NCBI RefSeq assembly: GCF_900115775.1
Contig: NZ_FOXS01000004.1
Location: 1 to 64,000 of the forward strand
Direction of reading: 5' to 3'
From: Hymenobacter arizonensis
Lineage (GTDB): Bacteria; Bacteroidota; Bacteroidia; Cytophagales; Hymenobacteraceae
Length of the DNA stretch: 64,000 nt
In this document: piece by piece, positions 17,491 through 26,045 of the stretch
Layout: every line of letters begins with the position of its first letter
Position numbering within the stretch: position 1 is the stretch's first letter
Notes under the pieces: generated by a model
Seen by the model: only the letters and a program-made list of their open reading frames with translations
Database searches by the model: none
Told to the model about the DNA's origin: nothing
Translations under genes and position numbers: made by a program

Positions 17491-17523
17491 TAAAGATACA
17501 CGCCTTCCTGCCAGAAGTGGCAA
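17491..17523 (-). promoter_or_regulatory. Possible promoter of the MFS gene
   Basis: On the minus strand, TTG (17523-17521) is separated by 22 bases from TATCTTTA (17498-17491), one mismatch from TAnnTTTG. It lies 37 bases before the chosen ATG. The match is imperfect, so this is a suggestion. Confidence 0.3.
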
Positions 17524-17657
17524 GGAAGCCCCGCTAGCCCGATGGCTGCGCTGCCGGCGAGTTAACAATGACGCGGTCAATACATTGCCTCAGAAACGCT
17601 AAATTCTAACGAAACATTAGCCTGCATTTCTACATGAAGAAACTTTCTGGGCAAACA

Positions 17658-17689
17658 AAAAGCCCCGACCAATAATGGCCAGGGCTTTT
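17658..17689 (-). terminator. Intrinsic terminator after the ene-reductase gene
   Basis: AAAAGCCCCGACC (17658-17670) pairs with 17677-17689, including G-U pairs, with a 6-base loop. On the minus strand it starts 25 bases after the OYE stop and ends in TTTTTG. Confidence 0.75.
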
Positions 17690-17714
17690 GAGTAATGGCT
17701 GTCAGGAATATTGC

Positions 17715-18848
17715 TTACGCCTGATAGCTAGGCGAAAACGTGCCGGCGGGCTGGCCATCGGCCGTGGGGTAATCGGTGTAGCCATCGGCAAAACCGTTGG
17801 GGCCGGGAGCGTAGAAGGTAGCTTGGTCGGCCTCGGCTAGCGGGGCGCCGGTCTTGAGGCGTTCCACGAGGTCGGGGTTCGAGATGAAGGGGCGGCCGAT
17901 GGCCACGAGGTCGGCGCGGCCGCTTTCCAGCGCCTCGTTCACGGCCTCGGCGGTGGCGTAGCCGCCGCTCAGGATGAGCGTGTTGGTGAACTTCTGGCGG
18001 ATGGTATCCACCGTTTGGGCGGGCACGGCGGGGGCACCCATGCTCTCGTGGTCGACCAGGTGCAGGTAAACGACGCCAATTTTCTGCAGCTCCTCGGCCA
18101 GGTAGGTGTAGGTTTCGTCGATTTCGGGGTAGTGGGCCATGTCGCTGGCCATGCCCCAGGGCGAGAGGCGAATGCCAGTGCGCTCGGCCCCGATGGCCTC
18201 GACCACCGCGCGGGTCACTTCGAGCACGAAGCGGGCGCGGTTTTGCACGCTGCCGCCGTACTCGTCGGTGCGCTGGTTGCTGTTGGGGTTGAGGAACTGC
18301 TCGAGCAGGTAGCCGTTGGCACCGTGCAGCTCCACGCCGTCGAAGCCGGCTTCGATGGCCAGTTTGGCGCTGTGCACAAACTCGTCGCGGACGTGGGCGA
18401 GCTCCTCAGTGCGCAACGCGCGTGGGGTACCGTTGGGCTGCATCTGCTCCTGGTCGGTCCACATGTCGCCAGCGGCGGCAATGGCCGAGGGTGCCACGCC
18501 CTCGGAGCCTTCGGGCAGGTTGTGGCCATGGAAAATGCGGCCGGCGTGCATGAGCTGCACGAAAATGTGTCCGCCGTGGTGGTGCACCGTCTCGGTTACG
18601 CGCTGCCAGTTCGTGACCTGCTCCTGGTTATACAGGCCGGGGATGCGGGCGTAGCCGAGGCCGTTGGCAGCCGGCGAGGTGCCTTCCGTGATGATGAGGC
18701 CGGCCGTGGCGCGCTGGCGGTAGTACTCGGCCATCAGCTCGTTGGGGACGTTGCCCAGGGCGCGGCTGCGCGTCATGGGGGCCATCACAATGTGGTTGGT
18801 CAGGGTTAGAGAACCGAGTTTGGCAGGTTCAAATGCTTTATTCGACAT
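17715..18848 (-). CDS. Old yellow enzyme-family alkene reductase (NemA-like)
   Basis: A 377-residue FMN protein with a TIM barrel that reduces activated C=C bonds (and often nitro groups) with NAD(P)H. The ligand-binding pair is H175/N178 in VELHGANGYLLEQFLNP, with Y180 as likely proton donor, and it is followed by QRTDEYGGSVQNRARF. FMN-binding segments include VMAPMTRSRA near the N-terminus and LILSGGYA and AIGRPFISNPDL near the C-terminus. It is a single gene with its own terminator. The His/Asn pair is one of the two standard variants in the family. The physiological substrate is unknown. Confidence 0.92.
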   Translation of the reverse strand: MSNKAFEPAKLGSLTLTNHIVMAPMTRSRALGNVPNELMAEYYRQRATAGLIITEGTSPAANGLGYARIPGLYNQEQVTNWQRVTETVHHHGGHIFVQLMHAGRIFHGHNLPEGSEGVAPSAIAAAGDMWTDQEQMQPNGTPRALRTEELAHVRDEFVHSAKLAIEAGFDGVELHGANGYLLEQFLNPNSNQRTDEYGGSVQNRARFVLEVTRAVVEAIGAERTGIRLSPWGMASDMAHYPEIDETYTYLAEELQKIGVVYLHLVDHESMGAPAVPAQTVDTIRQKFTNTLILSGGYATAEAVNEALESGRADLVAIGRPFISNPDLVERLKTGAPLAEADQATFYAPGPNGFADGYTDYPTADGQPAGTFSPSYQA

Positions 18849-18987
18849 GGCTAATTTAAGGGCCGCGGTGCGTGAGATGCGACTAACATTGGATGAAACG
18901 CGGCTATAAAGCAGGTACGTACACGAATTGTTTTCGCGGCTGGTTTTATGCTTGTGTTAAGCAGAAATAAATTGTGTCTACAAACGC

Positions 18988-19023
18988 AAAAAGCCCGTCC
19001 CACAGCGTGGAACGGGCTTTTTT
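18988..19023 (-). terminator. Intrinsic terminator after sodA
   Basis: The stem AAAAAGCCCGTCCCAC (18988-19003) pairs with 19007-19022, allowing one A-C mismatch in the middle, and a 3-base loop. On the minus strand it lies 40 bases after the sodA stop and ends in a T5 run. Confidence 0.85.
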
Positions 19024-19062
19024 AAGCTTGAATCAATGCTAATAAAAGCGGTGACTCAGTGC

Positions 19063-19677
19063 TTACATGGGCGTGGCTTCAGCGAAACGCTTGTTCACCT
19101 CGTCCCAATTGATGAGGTTGTAGAAGGCCGCGATGTAGTCGGGGCGGCGGTTCTGGTACTTGAGGTAGTAGGCGTGCTCCCACACGTCGAGGCCGAGCAC
19201 CGGCAGGCCCTTGCAGCCCGAATCGGGCATGAGGGGGTTGTCCTGGTTGGGCGTCGAGCAGATTTGTACCGAGCCATCGGCCTGCTTGCACAGCCACGCC
19301 CAGCCCGAGCCGAAGCGCGTGGTGGCTGCCTTGGTGAATTCTTCTTTGAATTTATCGTAGCTGCCGAAAGCCGAGGTGATGGCTTCGCCGATGGCGCCGC
19401 TGGGCTGGCCGCCGCCGTTGGGCGACAGGATGGTCCAGAACAGGGAGTGGTTGAAATGGCCACCGCCGTTATTGCGCACCGGAGCGGGCGCCTTAGCAAT
19501 GTTGTGCATGATTTCCTCAATGGACTGGTTTTCCATCTCGGTGCCCGTAATGGCGGCGTTCAGGTTGGTAACGTACGCCTGGTGGTGCTTGCTGTGATGG
19601 ATTTCCATCGTCTGGGCATCAAACGTGGGTTCCAGGGCATCGTAAGCGTACGGGAGTTTGGGGAGTTCAAAAGCCAT
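19063..19677 (-). CDS. sodA: Superoxide dismutase (Mn/Fe family)
   Basis: A 204-residue cytoplasmic enzyme converting superoxide to O2 and H2O2. The four metal ligands are H27 (MEIHHSK), H77 ([10 protein letters not shown]), D164 and H168 (DVWEHAYY). The glycine-rich NNGGGHF before H77 and glutamine Q145 in STPNQD are typical of the manganese form, although a cambialistic enzyme cannot be excluded. ATG 19677 gives the standard [10 protein letters not shown] start; a start three codons earlier is possible. It is monocistronic with a terminator. Confidence 0.95.
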   Translation of the reverse strand: MAFELPKLPYAYDALEPTFDAQTMEIHHSKHHQAYVTNLNAAITGTEMENQSIEEIMHNIAKAPAPVRNNGGGHFNHSLFWTILSPNGGGQPSGAIGEAITSAFGSYDKFKEEFTKAATTRFGSGWAWLCKQADGSVQICSTPNQDNPLMPDSGCKGLPVLGLDVWEHAYYLKYQNRRPDYIAAFYNLINWDEVNKRFAEATPM

Positions 19678-19787
19678 AATTGACAAGGGTTTGGGTTGGT
19701 CAGAAGGGTGTAAAAAACATCAGGGACTAAAACAGCCCAACTAGGTACCTAGTTACGGCCCTGGTCCCCTCAAGTTCAAAAGTAGAT

Positions 19788-20219
19788 TTATTTCCGCTTC
19801 AAACTAAAAAACTCCTGCATGAGCGTGGCGCACGCCGCGGCCTGTACGCCGCCCCGCAGCTTCGTGCGCGGGTGCAGCAATTGCCCGTGTCGCCGAAAGC
19901 CTACTTTGGGCTCATCGGCCCCGAATACCACGGCCTTAAGCTGCGCCCAGTAACTAGCACCGGCGCACATCACGCAGGGCTCAATGGTGACGTAGAGCGT
20001 GCAATCGGCCAGGTATTTATTGCCGAGGTAGTTGGCGGCGGCCGTGAGGGCCAGCATTTCGGCGTGGGCCGTTACGTCGCGCAGCTGCTCGGTCTGGTTG
20101 TAGCCCCGGCCGATAATCTGCTTCTCGAACACAACGACGGCCCCAATGGGGATTTCATTGGCGGCCAGGGCTTTCTCGGCCTCGGCCAAGGCCTGGAGCA
20201 TGAAGTAGTCGTCGGTCAT
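19788..20219 (-). CDS. tadA: tRNA adenosine(34) deaminase TadA
   Basis: This enzyme converts wobble adenosine 34 of tRNA-Arg to inosine. The 143-residue deaminase fold shows the zinc-binding HAE (H52, with catalytic E54) and PCVMC (C82, C85). The N-terminus (MTDDYFMLQALAEAEKALA) and the P-I-G-A-V segment (residues 24-28) are typical of the family. From family knowledge the gene is essential in most bacteria. It is transcribed alone or with the exported protein gene upstream (20281-20835). Confidence 0.92.
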   Translation of the reverse strand: MTDDYFMLQALAEAEKALAANEIPIGAVVVFEKQIIGRGYNQTEQLRDVTAHAEMLALTAAANYLGNKYLADCTLYVTIEPCVMCAGASYWAQLKAVVFGADEPKVGFRRHGQLLHPRTKLRGGVQAAACATLMQEFFSLKRK

Positions 20220-20280
20220 GAACTAAGCGTGTGAGCCCCGGGGGCATCGCTGTATCGGGAGGCCCCGTAATGGAGGGCTT

Positions 20281-20835
20281 TTACTTCAGCGCAATGGCAT
20301 TCATCACGGCCTGAGCCGTGGGCTGCCACTGAGCCTGCTCGTTGGCCGGAGCCACAAAGGTGAAAACGTACATCTGCTGGCCCTGGATGGCGTACTGCAC
20401 GGTCTGGTACTTTTTTATAGGAGCCAATTGGCTTGTGCGCCCTCCGTCCGACACGGTCGATACGAATTCAAAATAGATAAAATCGCGCCCTTTCACGGTC
20501 CGAATATCCTCTTTCAGGAACTCCACTTTGGAATACAGGCGCTGAATGCTGGCCTTGTAAATCTTCAGCAGCACGGCATAATCCATGCTTTCGAAGGTAG
20601 TGGGGCGCACGGCCACGCTGAAATCGACCCGGCCGCTGGGGTTGGTGAACACCGCCAGCGGTTTGCGGGGCGAGGGGTACTTTACGGCAATGCCATCGTC
20701 GGGCAGCGGAGTGAAAGTTGCCGGCACGCCCACGCTCAGGCCCGAGGCCAGCTTGGTAGTGGTGAGCTTCACCTCGGGGGGGGGAGCGAAGGCGGTGATG
20801 CCGATAAACAGCAACAGAAACGAGAGAGTCTTCAT
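20281..20835 (-). CDS. Exported protein of unknown function (184 aa)
   Basis: The ATG at 20835 gives a signal peptide (MKTLSFLLLFIGITAFA) with cleavage near AFAPP. The mature part has alternating beta-strand character (VKLTTTKLASGLSVGVPATF, DFSVAVRPTTFES) and ends in an amphipathic helix. The fold may be of the PsbP/LpqN-like type that such sequences often show, but no motif proves it. It follows the small CTD-like gene on the same strand with 76 bases between. Confidence 0.55.
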   Translation of the reverse strand: MKTLSFLLLFIGITAFAPPPEVKLTTTKLASGLSVGVPATFTPLPDDGIAVKYPSPRKPLAVFTNPSGRVDFSVAVRPTTFESMDYAVLLKIYKASIQRLYSKVEFLKEDIRTVKGRDFIYFEFVSTVSDGGRTSQLAPIKKYQTVQYAIQGQQMYVFTFVAPANEQAQWQPTAQAVMNAIALK

Positions 20836-20911
20836 GGCAGGCAAAAACGATGCGGGGATAAAAGTAGTGCCACGACTTTGGTGGTCGTGGCACTGCGAAG
20901 GGTTCTCCAGC

Positions 20912-21352
20912 TTAACGGCGCTTTACCGCCGGGTATTTAATGCGTACTTTCTTCCAATACACGTAGTTGCCGGTTTTGGCTTCTACCAAATAGGTGCCGG
21001 CCGGAATCTTACCCAAGTCTACCGGAGCGCCCGTGTTGCTAACCGGGTCGAGGTCGGTTTGGTACACCACCTTGTTTTTGTAATCGGTCATCACCAGCGT
21101 GCCGGGCTTGGTGAACTGCTGGGTGAAGCTCAGCAGAATGCTGGTGGAGTTCGGCTTAGGGAAAACATCGATGCCTGAGAGCGTTTCGATACGCTTGATG
21201 GGACCGTCGAGCGTAACATCCCCCGAACTCTTGGATTTGACGACCGTGCCCGACTCGTCCGACTTGCTTTTGGTTTTGACTTTGGTTTGCGCCTGGGCGG
21301 CACCGGCAAACAGCAGCGCTGCTGCGAGTGCGAAAGAGGGGAGGAGTTTCAT
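20912..21352 (-). CDS. Small exported protein made of a T9SS-type C-terminal domain
   Basis: A 146-residue protein beginning at ATG 21352 with a signal peptide (LAAALLFAGAAQAQ). A Lys/Ser-rich linker of about 45 residues follows, then a stretch with the layout of a T9SS type A sorting domain: DVFPKPNS, VMTDYKNKVVYQ, LGKIPAGTYLV and WKKVRIK. In cargo proteins this domain is a C-terminal tail. Here it is nearly the whole mature protein, and it ends with an extra YPAVKRR. It may be surface-secreted, or the fold may be reused for another purpose. Confidence 0.6.
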   Translation of the reverse strand: MKLLPSFALAAALLFAGAAQAQTKVKTKSKSDESGTVVKSKSSGDVTLDGPIKRIETLSGIDVFPKPNSTSILLSFTQQFTKPGTLVMTDYKNKVVYQTDLDPVSNTGAPVDLGKIPAGTYLVEAKTGNYVYWKKVRIKYPAVKRR

Positions 21353-21428
21353 GAACAATTGAAGGAATGAGAAGACAAAGGAACGCACTTGCTGTCGGCC
21401 TTTGCATATCCCGTACCAAAGTTTGGGT

Positions 21429-21458
21429 TTTGCCCCGCACTGCCAGTGGCTACCTTCG
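21429..21458 (+). promoter_or_regulatory. Probable promoter of aspS
   Basis: TTTG (21429-21432), an 18-base spacer and TACCTTCG (21451-21458) resemble the Bacteroidota -33/-7 pair, with one mismatch in the -7 box. Transcription would start near 21465, so the inverted repeat at 21468-21578 would be transcribed as the aspS leader. Confidence 0.4.
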
Positions 21459-21467
21459 CAGTAAATT

Positions 21468-21578
21468 CAGTTAGCAGTTAGCAATTAACATTTACCAGCG
21501 ACCGACCAGCAACGCACGGGCGATACCTGTAAGATGAAAGGCGATAATTGCTAACTGTTAATTGCTAACTGTTAACTG
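21468..21578. repeat. Long inverted repeat, GCTAACTG family, before aspS
   Basis: The left arm 21468-21490 is the reverse complement of 21556-21578 with one mismatch; the spacer is 65 bases. The right side also contains a 14-base direct repeat (ATTGCTAACTGTTA at 21547 and 21561). The arms are built from GTTAGC/GCTAAC units, as in the element at 33668-33767. It ends 5 bases before the aspS ATG, so it lies in the leader. Confidence 0.7.
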
Positions 21579-21583
21579 AAAAG

Positions 21584-23347
21584 ATGCTCCGTACCCATAC
21601 CTGCGGCGAACTCCGCCCCGAACATATTGGTCAAACCGTTACGCTTTGCGGCTGGGTGCAACGCACCCGCGACAAAGGCGCCATTCTCTGGATTGACCTG
21701 CGCGACCGGTACGGCCTCACCCAAATTGCCCTGGAAGAAGGCGTGGAGGCTGAAAACGTGCGTGAAACCGCCCGCAACCTCGGCCGTGAATTTGTGCTCA
21801 GCGTGACCGGCAAAGTGGTAGAGCGCCATTCCAAAAACGACAAAATCCCAACTGGCAGCATCGAAATCCGGCCTACGGAGCTGACGATTCTCAACCCGGC
21901 CAAGCTGCCGCCCTTCCTCATTGAGGACGAAACCGACGGCGGCGACGACCTGCGGATGAAATACCGCTACCTCGACTTGCGCCGCACGCCGGTGCGCAAC
22001 AACCTCATGCTGCGCCACAAAATGGCCCAGGCCGTGCGCCGCTACCTCGACGGCCAGGAGTTCATTGAAGTAGAAACGCCGGTGCTCATTAAGTCCACGC
22101 CCGAAGGTGCCCGCGACTTCGTGGTGCCCTCGCGCATGAACCCCGGCGAATTCTATGCCCTGCCGCAGTCGCCCCAGACGTTTAAGCAGCTGCTCATGGT
22201 GTCGGGCTTCGACCGCTACTTCCAAATCGTGAAGTGCTTCCGCGACGAAGACCTTCGTGCCGACCGCCAGCCCGAATTCACGCAGATTGACTGCGAAATG
22301 GCCTTCGTAACCCAGGAAGACATCCTGAATACCTTCGAGGGACTCACGCGCTACCTGTTCAAAGAAATCAAGGGCCTTGACTTCCCCACTGTGCCCCGCA
22401 TGACCTACGCCGACGCCATGCGCCGCTTCGGCAACGACAAGCCCGACACGCGCTTCGCCATGGAGTTCGTGGAGCTGACCGACATCGTAAAAGGCCAGGG
22501 CTTCCCCGTTTTTGATAATGCCGGTTTAGTTGTGGGCATCAATGCCTCGACTTGCGCCCACTTCACCCGCAAGCAGCTCGATGAACTCACCGATTTCGTG
22601 AAACGCCCCCAAATCGGAGCCACGGGCCTCATCTACGCCCGCGTTGAAGCCGGCGGGATGGTGAAGTCTTCGGTTGATAAGTTCTACTCGCAGGAGGAGC
22701 TGCAGCGCTGGAAAGCAGCTTTCCATGCCAATGAAGGCGATTTGTTGCTCATTATTGCCGGCGAGCCCAACAAGGCCCGCAAAGCCATGAGCGAGCTGCG
22801 CCTGGAAATGGGCCAGCGCCTCGGCCTGCGCAACAAAGAGGACTTCTCGCCCCTATGGGTAGTCGACTTTCCCTTGCTCGAATACAGCGAGGAGGAAAAC
22901 CGCTACTTCGCCATGCACCACCCCTTCACCTCGCCCAAGCCCGAAGATTTGGCCTTGCTCGACTCGCCCGACACCATCGGCCAAGTGCGAGCCAATGCCT
23001 ACGACCTTGTGATTAACGGTGTGGAAGTAGGCGGTGGCTCCATCCGCATTCACGACCGCGCCGTGCAGGCCCGTATGTTTGGCTTGCTCGGCTTCAGCGA
23101 AGAAGAAGCCAAAGCCCAGTTCGGCTTCCTGCTCGACGCCTTCGAGTACGGCGCCCCGCCCCACGGCGGCATCGCCTTCGGCTTCGACCGTCTCTGCAGC
23201 CTCTTCGGCGGCGCCGATTCGATTCGCGACTTCATCGCCTTCCCGAAGAATAACTCGGGCCGCGATGTGATGATTGACTCGCCTTCGCCGATTTCGGGGG
23301 CGCAGTTGAAGGAATTGAGCATTGCCACGGCGGTCGTGGCGAAGTAG
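21584..23347 (+). CDS. aspS: Aspartate--tRNA ligase
   Basis: A 587-residue class II aminoacyl-tRNA synthetase that charges tRNA-Asp. The N-terminal OB-fold anticodon-binding domain ([30 protein letters not shown]) is followed by motif 2 ([18 protein letters not shown]), the bacterial GAD insertion and motif 3 (GIAFGFDRL). Length and insertion are those of the bacterial type. The terminal segment [20 protein letters not shown] is complete. It is a single gene with a probable promoter, a repeat-bearing leader and a terminator. Confidence 0.97.
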   Translation: MLRTHTCGELRPEHIGQTVTLCGWVQRTRDKGAILWIDLRDRYGLTQIALEEGVEAENVRETARNLGREFVLSVTGKVVERHSKNDKIPTGSIEIRPTELTILNPAKLPPFLIEDETDGGDDLRMKYRYLDLRRTPVRNNLMLRHKMAQAVRRYLDGQEFIEVETPVLIKSTPEGARDFVVPSRMNPGEFYALPQSPQTFKQLLMVSGFDRYFQIVKCFRDEDLRADRQPEFTQIDCEMAFVTQEDILNTFEGLTRYLFKEIKGLDFPTVPRMTYADAMRRFGNDKPDTRFAMEFVELTDIVKGQGFPVFDNAGLVVGINASTCAHFTRKQLDELTDFVKRPQIGATGLIYARVEAGGMVKSSVDKFYSQEELQRWKAAFHANEGDLLLIIAGEPNKARKAMSELRLEMGQRLGLRNKEDFSPLWVVDFPLLEYSEEENRYFAMHHPFTSPKPEDLALLDSPDTIGQVRANAYDLVINGVEVGGGSIRIHDRAVQARMFGLLGFSEEEAKAQFGFLLDAFEYGAPPHGGIAFGFDRLCSLFGGADSIRDFIAFPKNNSGRDVMIDSPSPISGAQLKELSIATAVVAK

Positions 23348-23370
23348 GTATTTAGAGACCTGAGAAACAG

Positions 23371-23405
23371 AAGCGGCGACTGATACTTCAGTCGCCGCTT
23401 TTTTA
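23371..23405 (+). terminator. Intrinsic terminator of aspS
   Basis: AAGCGGCGACTGA (23371-23383) pairs perfectly with 23388-23400 around a 4-base loop and is followed by TTTTT. It lies 24 bases after the aspS stop. It touches the stop of the convergent gene (23403) and may act in both directions. Confidence 0.88.
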
Positions 23406-24236
23406 TTGAAGCAGTTGGATGACGGAAAATACTTGTTTGGGATGGGTCTTGGCGGTCTTTTTGATATCAATAATATTATTGAAGTTGCTAAAGGTAGAAG
23501 CGAAGCTTTCGAAGTCCACTGCCCCAGTTTGTGTACCGCAACATTGCGCTGATGGCTTAATTTCAAAATGTCCAATGTGCTCAAACTTGTCAGCAATAGG
23601 CAACAAATCCTTATGGGTGATTCCAACAACATTGAATCCCAACCGGCTTTTGGGCTCAATTATTATCCCCATTATTTCACTATTCCTAACATCATCAATT
23701 GTCGCTCGCAAAGGGCTGGTGTAAGTAGGCATAGCAAACATATAGCTGCAACTGCCGCGATGCTGTGAAACGAGAAGCAAAATCGTCGCTCTGTACGCGC
23801 CATCTGGCATTTGAAAAGAAAGCACGTCGCCCTCTTCAAAGACGAGTTTAGTTTGAGTTTTATAAGACCTCCTTTTCCTGAGCCTAAGGTTTGGCTGTCT
23901 GATTTTATCCCAGAATTGATCTAAAACCTGCTGCCTTTTGCGGCCTTCCTGCGGAGCACCTTCTGACTCTGTTAAGTAATTGACAAAAGCTCCTTTTTTG
24001 ATAATATGTTCTACTTGGGAAAGCGTTTCATTGCCGAGTTGACCAACTTCCCAAAGCGCAAGGGCATAAGCAGTAATGTATAGTTCCTCATCAACGTCAT
24101 CATTGTCGACCCGAAACTGCTCAACGGTTGCTTTGATGGTTTCTATTGATTCTCCTGCGTCATAGAGGTCCATGAACGTGTGGTATACATCATGCGCCAA
24201 GCCGCTATCAATAATTTTTATTCCGTCAATTGCCAT
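23403..24236 (-). CDS. Imm26-like immunity-type protein (putative)
   Basis: A 277-residue soluble protein with strikingly low GC (about 35-40% by eye). Residues about 1-125 form a helical domain (SGLAHDVYHTFMDLYDAGES, then ALALWEVGQLGNETL). Residues about 135-260 begin with KLVFEEGDVLSFQMPDGAYR, which resembles the GDV...PDGxYxxG core of Imm26-type immunity proteins. Such proteins neutralise contact-dependent toxins or occur as orphan defensive genes. No toxin gene is next to it. The composition differs from both neighbours, suggesting horizontal acquisition. The family assignment is from memory of the motif and is uncertain. Confidence 0.5.
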   Translation of the reverse strand: MAIDGIKIIDSGLAHDVYHTFMDLYDAGESIETIKATVEQFRVDNDDVDEELYITAYALALWEVGQLGNETLSQVEHIIKKGAFVNYLTESEGAPQEGRKRQQVLDQFWDKIRQPNLRLRKRRSYKTQTKLVFEEGDVLSFQMPDGAYRATILLLVSQHRGSCSYMFAMPTYTSPLRATIDDVRNSEIMGIIIEPKSRLGFNVVGITHKDLLPIADKFEHIGHFEIKPSAQCCGTQTGAVDFESFASTFSNFNNIIDIKKTAKTHPKQVFSVIQLLQ

Positions 24237-24280
24237 GATTTTATATTGAACCTTACATTAAAGCTCAAGCAATTTACATC

Positions 24281-25525
24281 ATGCCCTTCCGCCTAGACCG
24301 CACCGCCCACCACGCTGGCACCCACGAGCAGGCGGCCCAATACCACGCCAGCCACCAGACGGCTGAGCGTTTACGGGCTAACACAACGAGGGTGCAAGCC
24401 ATTGATGTAGTGCGTGGGCTGGTGATGGTCATCATGGCGCTCGACCACGTACGCGAGTTCTGGAACCCCACGCTCATGCGGCCCGAGGATGTGTCGCAAG
24501 CTTCGGTGCTGCTGTTTTTCACGCGCTGGGTTACGCACCTCTGCGCACCTACGTTCGTTTTTCTGTCGGGCATCAGCATTTACCTCTACCAGCAAAAGCA
24601 GCCGGGCCGGGCTGCGGTAGGTGGGTTTTTATTCACGCGGGGCCTTTGGTTGGTGGTAATGGAGCTGGCCGTTGTCACCTTTATTCTAGGTTGGGGCTAT
24701 GGCCTGTTATTGCTCGAAGTGATTTGGGTAATCGGAGCAGGCATGATGCTGCTGGCGGGCTTAATCTGGCTGCCTCGTTGGCTGCTTGCCGGGTTAGCCG
24801 CCGTTATTTTGATGGGGCACAACCTGCTGCCCCCCATCCAGCCCGTAACCGCTGACAATGTGGGCTGGGCCATGTTGCACAACACCCCATTTGTGTTGCC
24901 TTTACCGGGCTTGCCCCCGGTGCTGGTGGCCTACTCCTTAGGACCGTGGTTGGGTGTGCTGCTAGCTGGCTACGTACTGGGGCCCTGGTTTAAACTACCG
25001 CTGCCTATTCGCAACCAGCGGCTGCGCTGGGCCGGCATTGGTTTGTTGCTTCTTTTCGTCGCGCTGCGCGCCACCAACTGGTACGGCGACATCGCCCCGT
25101 GGGCCGTGCAGCCCCGAGGCTTCGTGTACACCGTGCTTTCTTTTCTGAACGTAAGCAAATACCCGCCATCGCTGCTGTTTCTCAGTCTTACGCTGGGAGT
25201 GGCGCTGGTGCTGCTCAGTAGCGCCGAAGGCATGTCGCACGGGATTGGCCGCCGGTTGCGTACGTTCGGGCAGGTACCGTTTTTCTATTTCTTGCTGCAT
25301 TTGCTGCTAATCAGCAGCGGTGCCTGGCTCTGGACCACCTGGTCGTTCGGCAAAGCCATCAACCTCTCATTCGCAGCAGCCAAAGACTACCCGCCTACTT
25401 ACGAACCGAGCCTGCTGCGGGCTTACGTGGTGTGGGTTGCCGTCGTGGTAGTGCTGTATGTGCCTTGTCGCTGGTATCAGCGGTTCAAGCAGCAGCATTC
25501 CTACTGGTGGCTCTCATATCTGTAA
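24281..25525 (+). CDS. DUF1624 / heparan-alpha-glucosaminide acetyltransferase-like membrane protein
   Basis: A 414-residue protein. A hydrophilic N-terminal stretch (about 1-38) precedes the family signature VQAIDVVRGLVMVIMALDHV and about ten membrane helices. The family includes transmembrane acyltransferases that move acetyl groups across the membrane onto sugars; most bacterial members have no proven substrate. It stands alone, divergent from the Imm26-like gene. The true start may be later than 24281, because the first about 38 residues are not typical of the family. Confidence 0.78.
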   Translation: MPFRLDRTAHHAGTHEQAAQYHASHQTAERLRANTTRVQAIDVVRGLVMVIMALDHVREFWNPTLMRPEDVSQASVLLFFTRWVTHLCAPTFVFLSGISIYLYQQKQPGRAAVGGFLFTRGLWLVVMELAVVTFILGWGYGLLLLEVIWVIGAGMMLLAGLIWLPRWLLAGLAAVILMGHNLLPPIQPVTADNVGWAMLHNTPFVLPLPGLPPVLVAYSLGPWLGVLLAGYVLGPWFKLPLPIRNQRLRWAGIGLLLLFVALRATNWYGDIAPWAVQPRGFVYTVLSFLNVSKYPPSLLFLSLTLGVALVLLSSAEGMSHGIGRRLRTFGQVPFFYFLLHLLLISSGAWLWTTWSFGKAINLSFAAAKDYPPTYEPSLLRAYVVWVAVVVVLYVPCRWYQRFKQQHSYWWLSYL

Positions 25526-25738
25526 GCACTAGTGGGGATGCGTACGTGGGCATAAAGCCCTGCGCAAATTCGTTATACAACTCTGCGTTTGCACTGCCTA
25601 ATTTTTGACACGTTTCCACATTGGTGGGGGTAAATACCAAGTTCAACGTGAATTATCATATATTCAACTAATTACTAAACCCGAAAGTAGCGCAGCCGAG
25701 TAAGTTTGACCAGTCGTCCACCTTAACGCTTCCTGCTC
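25526..25738. other. Intergenic region with a possible promoter
   Basis: About 213 bases without a supported gene. The only signal I see is TAAGTTTG at 25701-25708, an exact TAnnTTTG match, 31 bases before the small open frame at 25739. The stretch 25640-25680 is AT-rich. Confidence 0.4.
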
Positions 25739-25921
25739 GTGTCTAGAATTTACGCTTTCGCCACTGCTTTCCTCTTTTTGGCCCTGAGCACTTCGCTGAT
25801 GCGTTTGCAGCTGGTTGCATCGCCCGTATATAAAATGCGAGTGCCAACTTACCGTTCTACATCAATTGCTGCGCCTGTTATAGCGCAGAACACCCAGCCA
25901 GTAATCAAAAATTACAATTAA
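25739..25921 (+). CDS. Possible small exported peptide (60 aa)
   Basis: An open frame with a GTG start and a signal-like N-terminus (FATAFLFLALSTSLMRL) followed by a short polar tail ending in PVIKNYN. An exact -7 box lies upstream at 25701, and a strong terminator at 25986 follows. There is no homology I recognise. The frame is short enough to be chance, but promoter and terminator frame it well. Confidence 0.35.
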   Translation: MSRIYAFATAFLFLALSTSLMRLQLVASPVYKMRVPTYRSTSIAAPVIAQNTQPVIKNYN

Positions 25922-25985
25922 GGTTACATCGACTGGGTACTGGCGTCCTTCATTAGCTGTGCCATCGTTGTAAGAAATCGAATAA

Positions 25986-26028
25986 ATAAAAGAAGCCGCG
26001 TCCCCAAATAGGGCGCGGCTTCTTTTAT
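25986..26028. terminator. Strong bidirectional terminator after nuoJ
   Basis: ATAAAAGAAGCCGCG (25986-26000) pairs perfectly with 26014-26028, extended by a few pairs into the loop. An A-run on one side and a T-run on the other let it work in both directions. It lies 18 bases after the nuoJ stop, ending the nuo operon before nuoK-N, and 64 bases after the small frame at 25739. Confidence 0.9.
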
Positions 26029-26045
26029 AGTTGAAAAAGAGTCTT

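Noticed and set aside
25526..26045. A missing nuoK gene after nuoJ
   Set aside because: I looked on both strands for a roughly 100-residue three-helix frame. Only the terminator and a 60-codon frame on the opposite strand are present.
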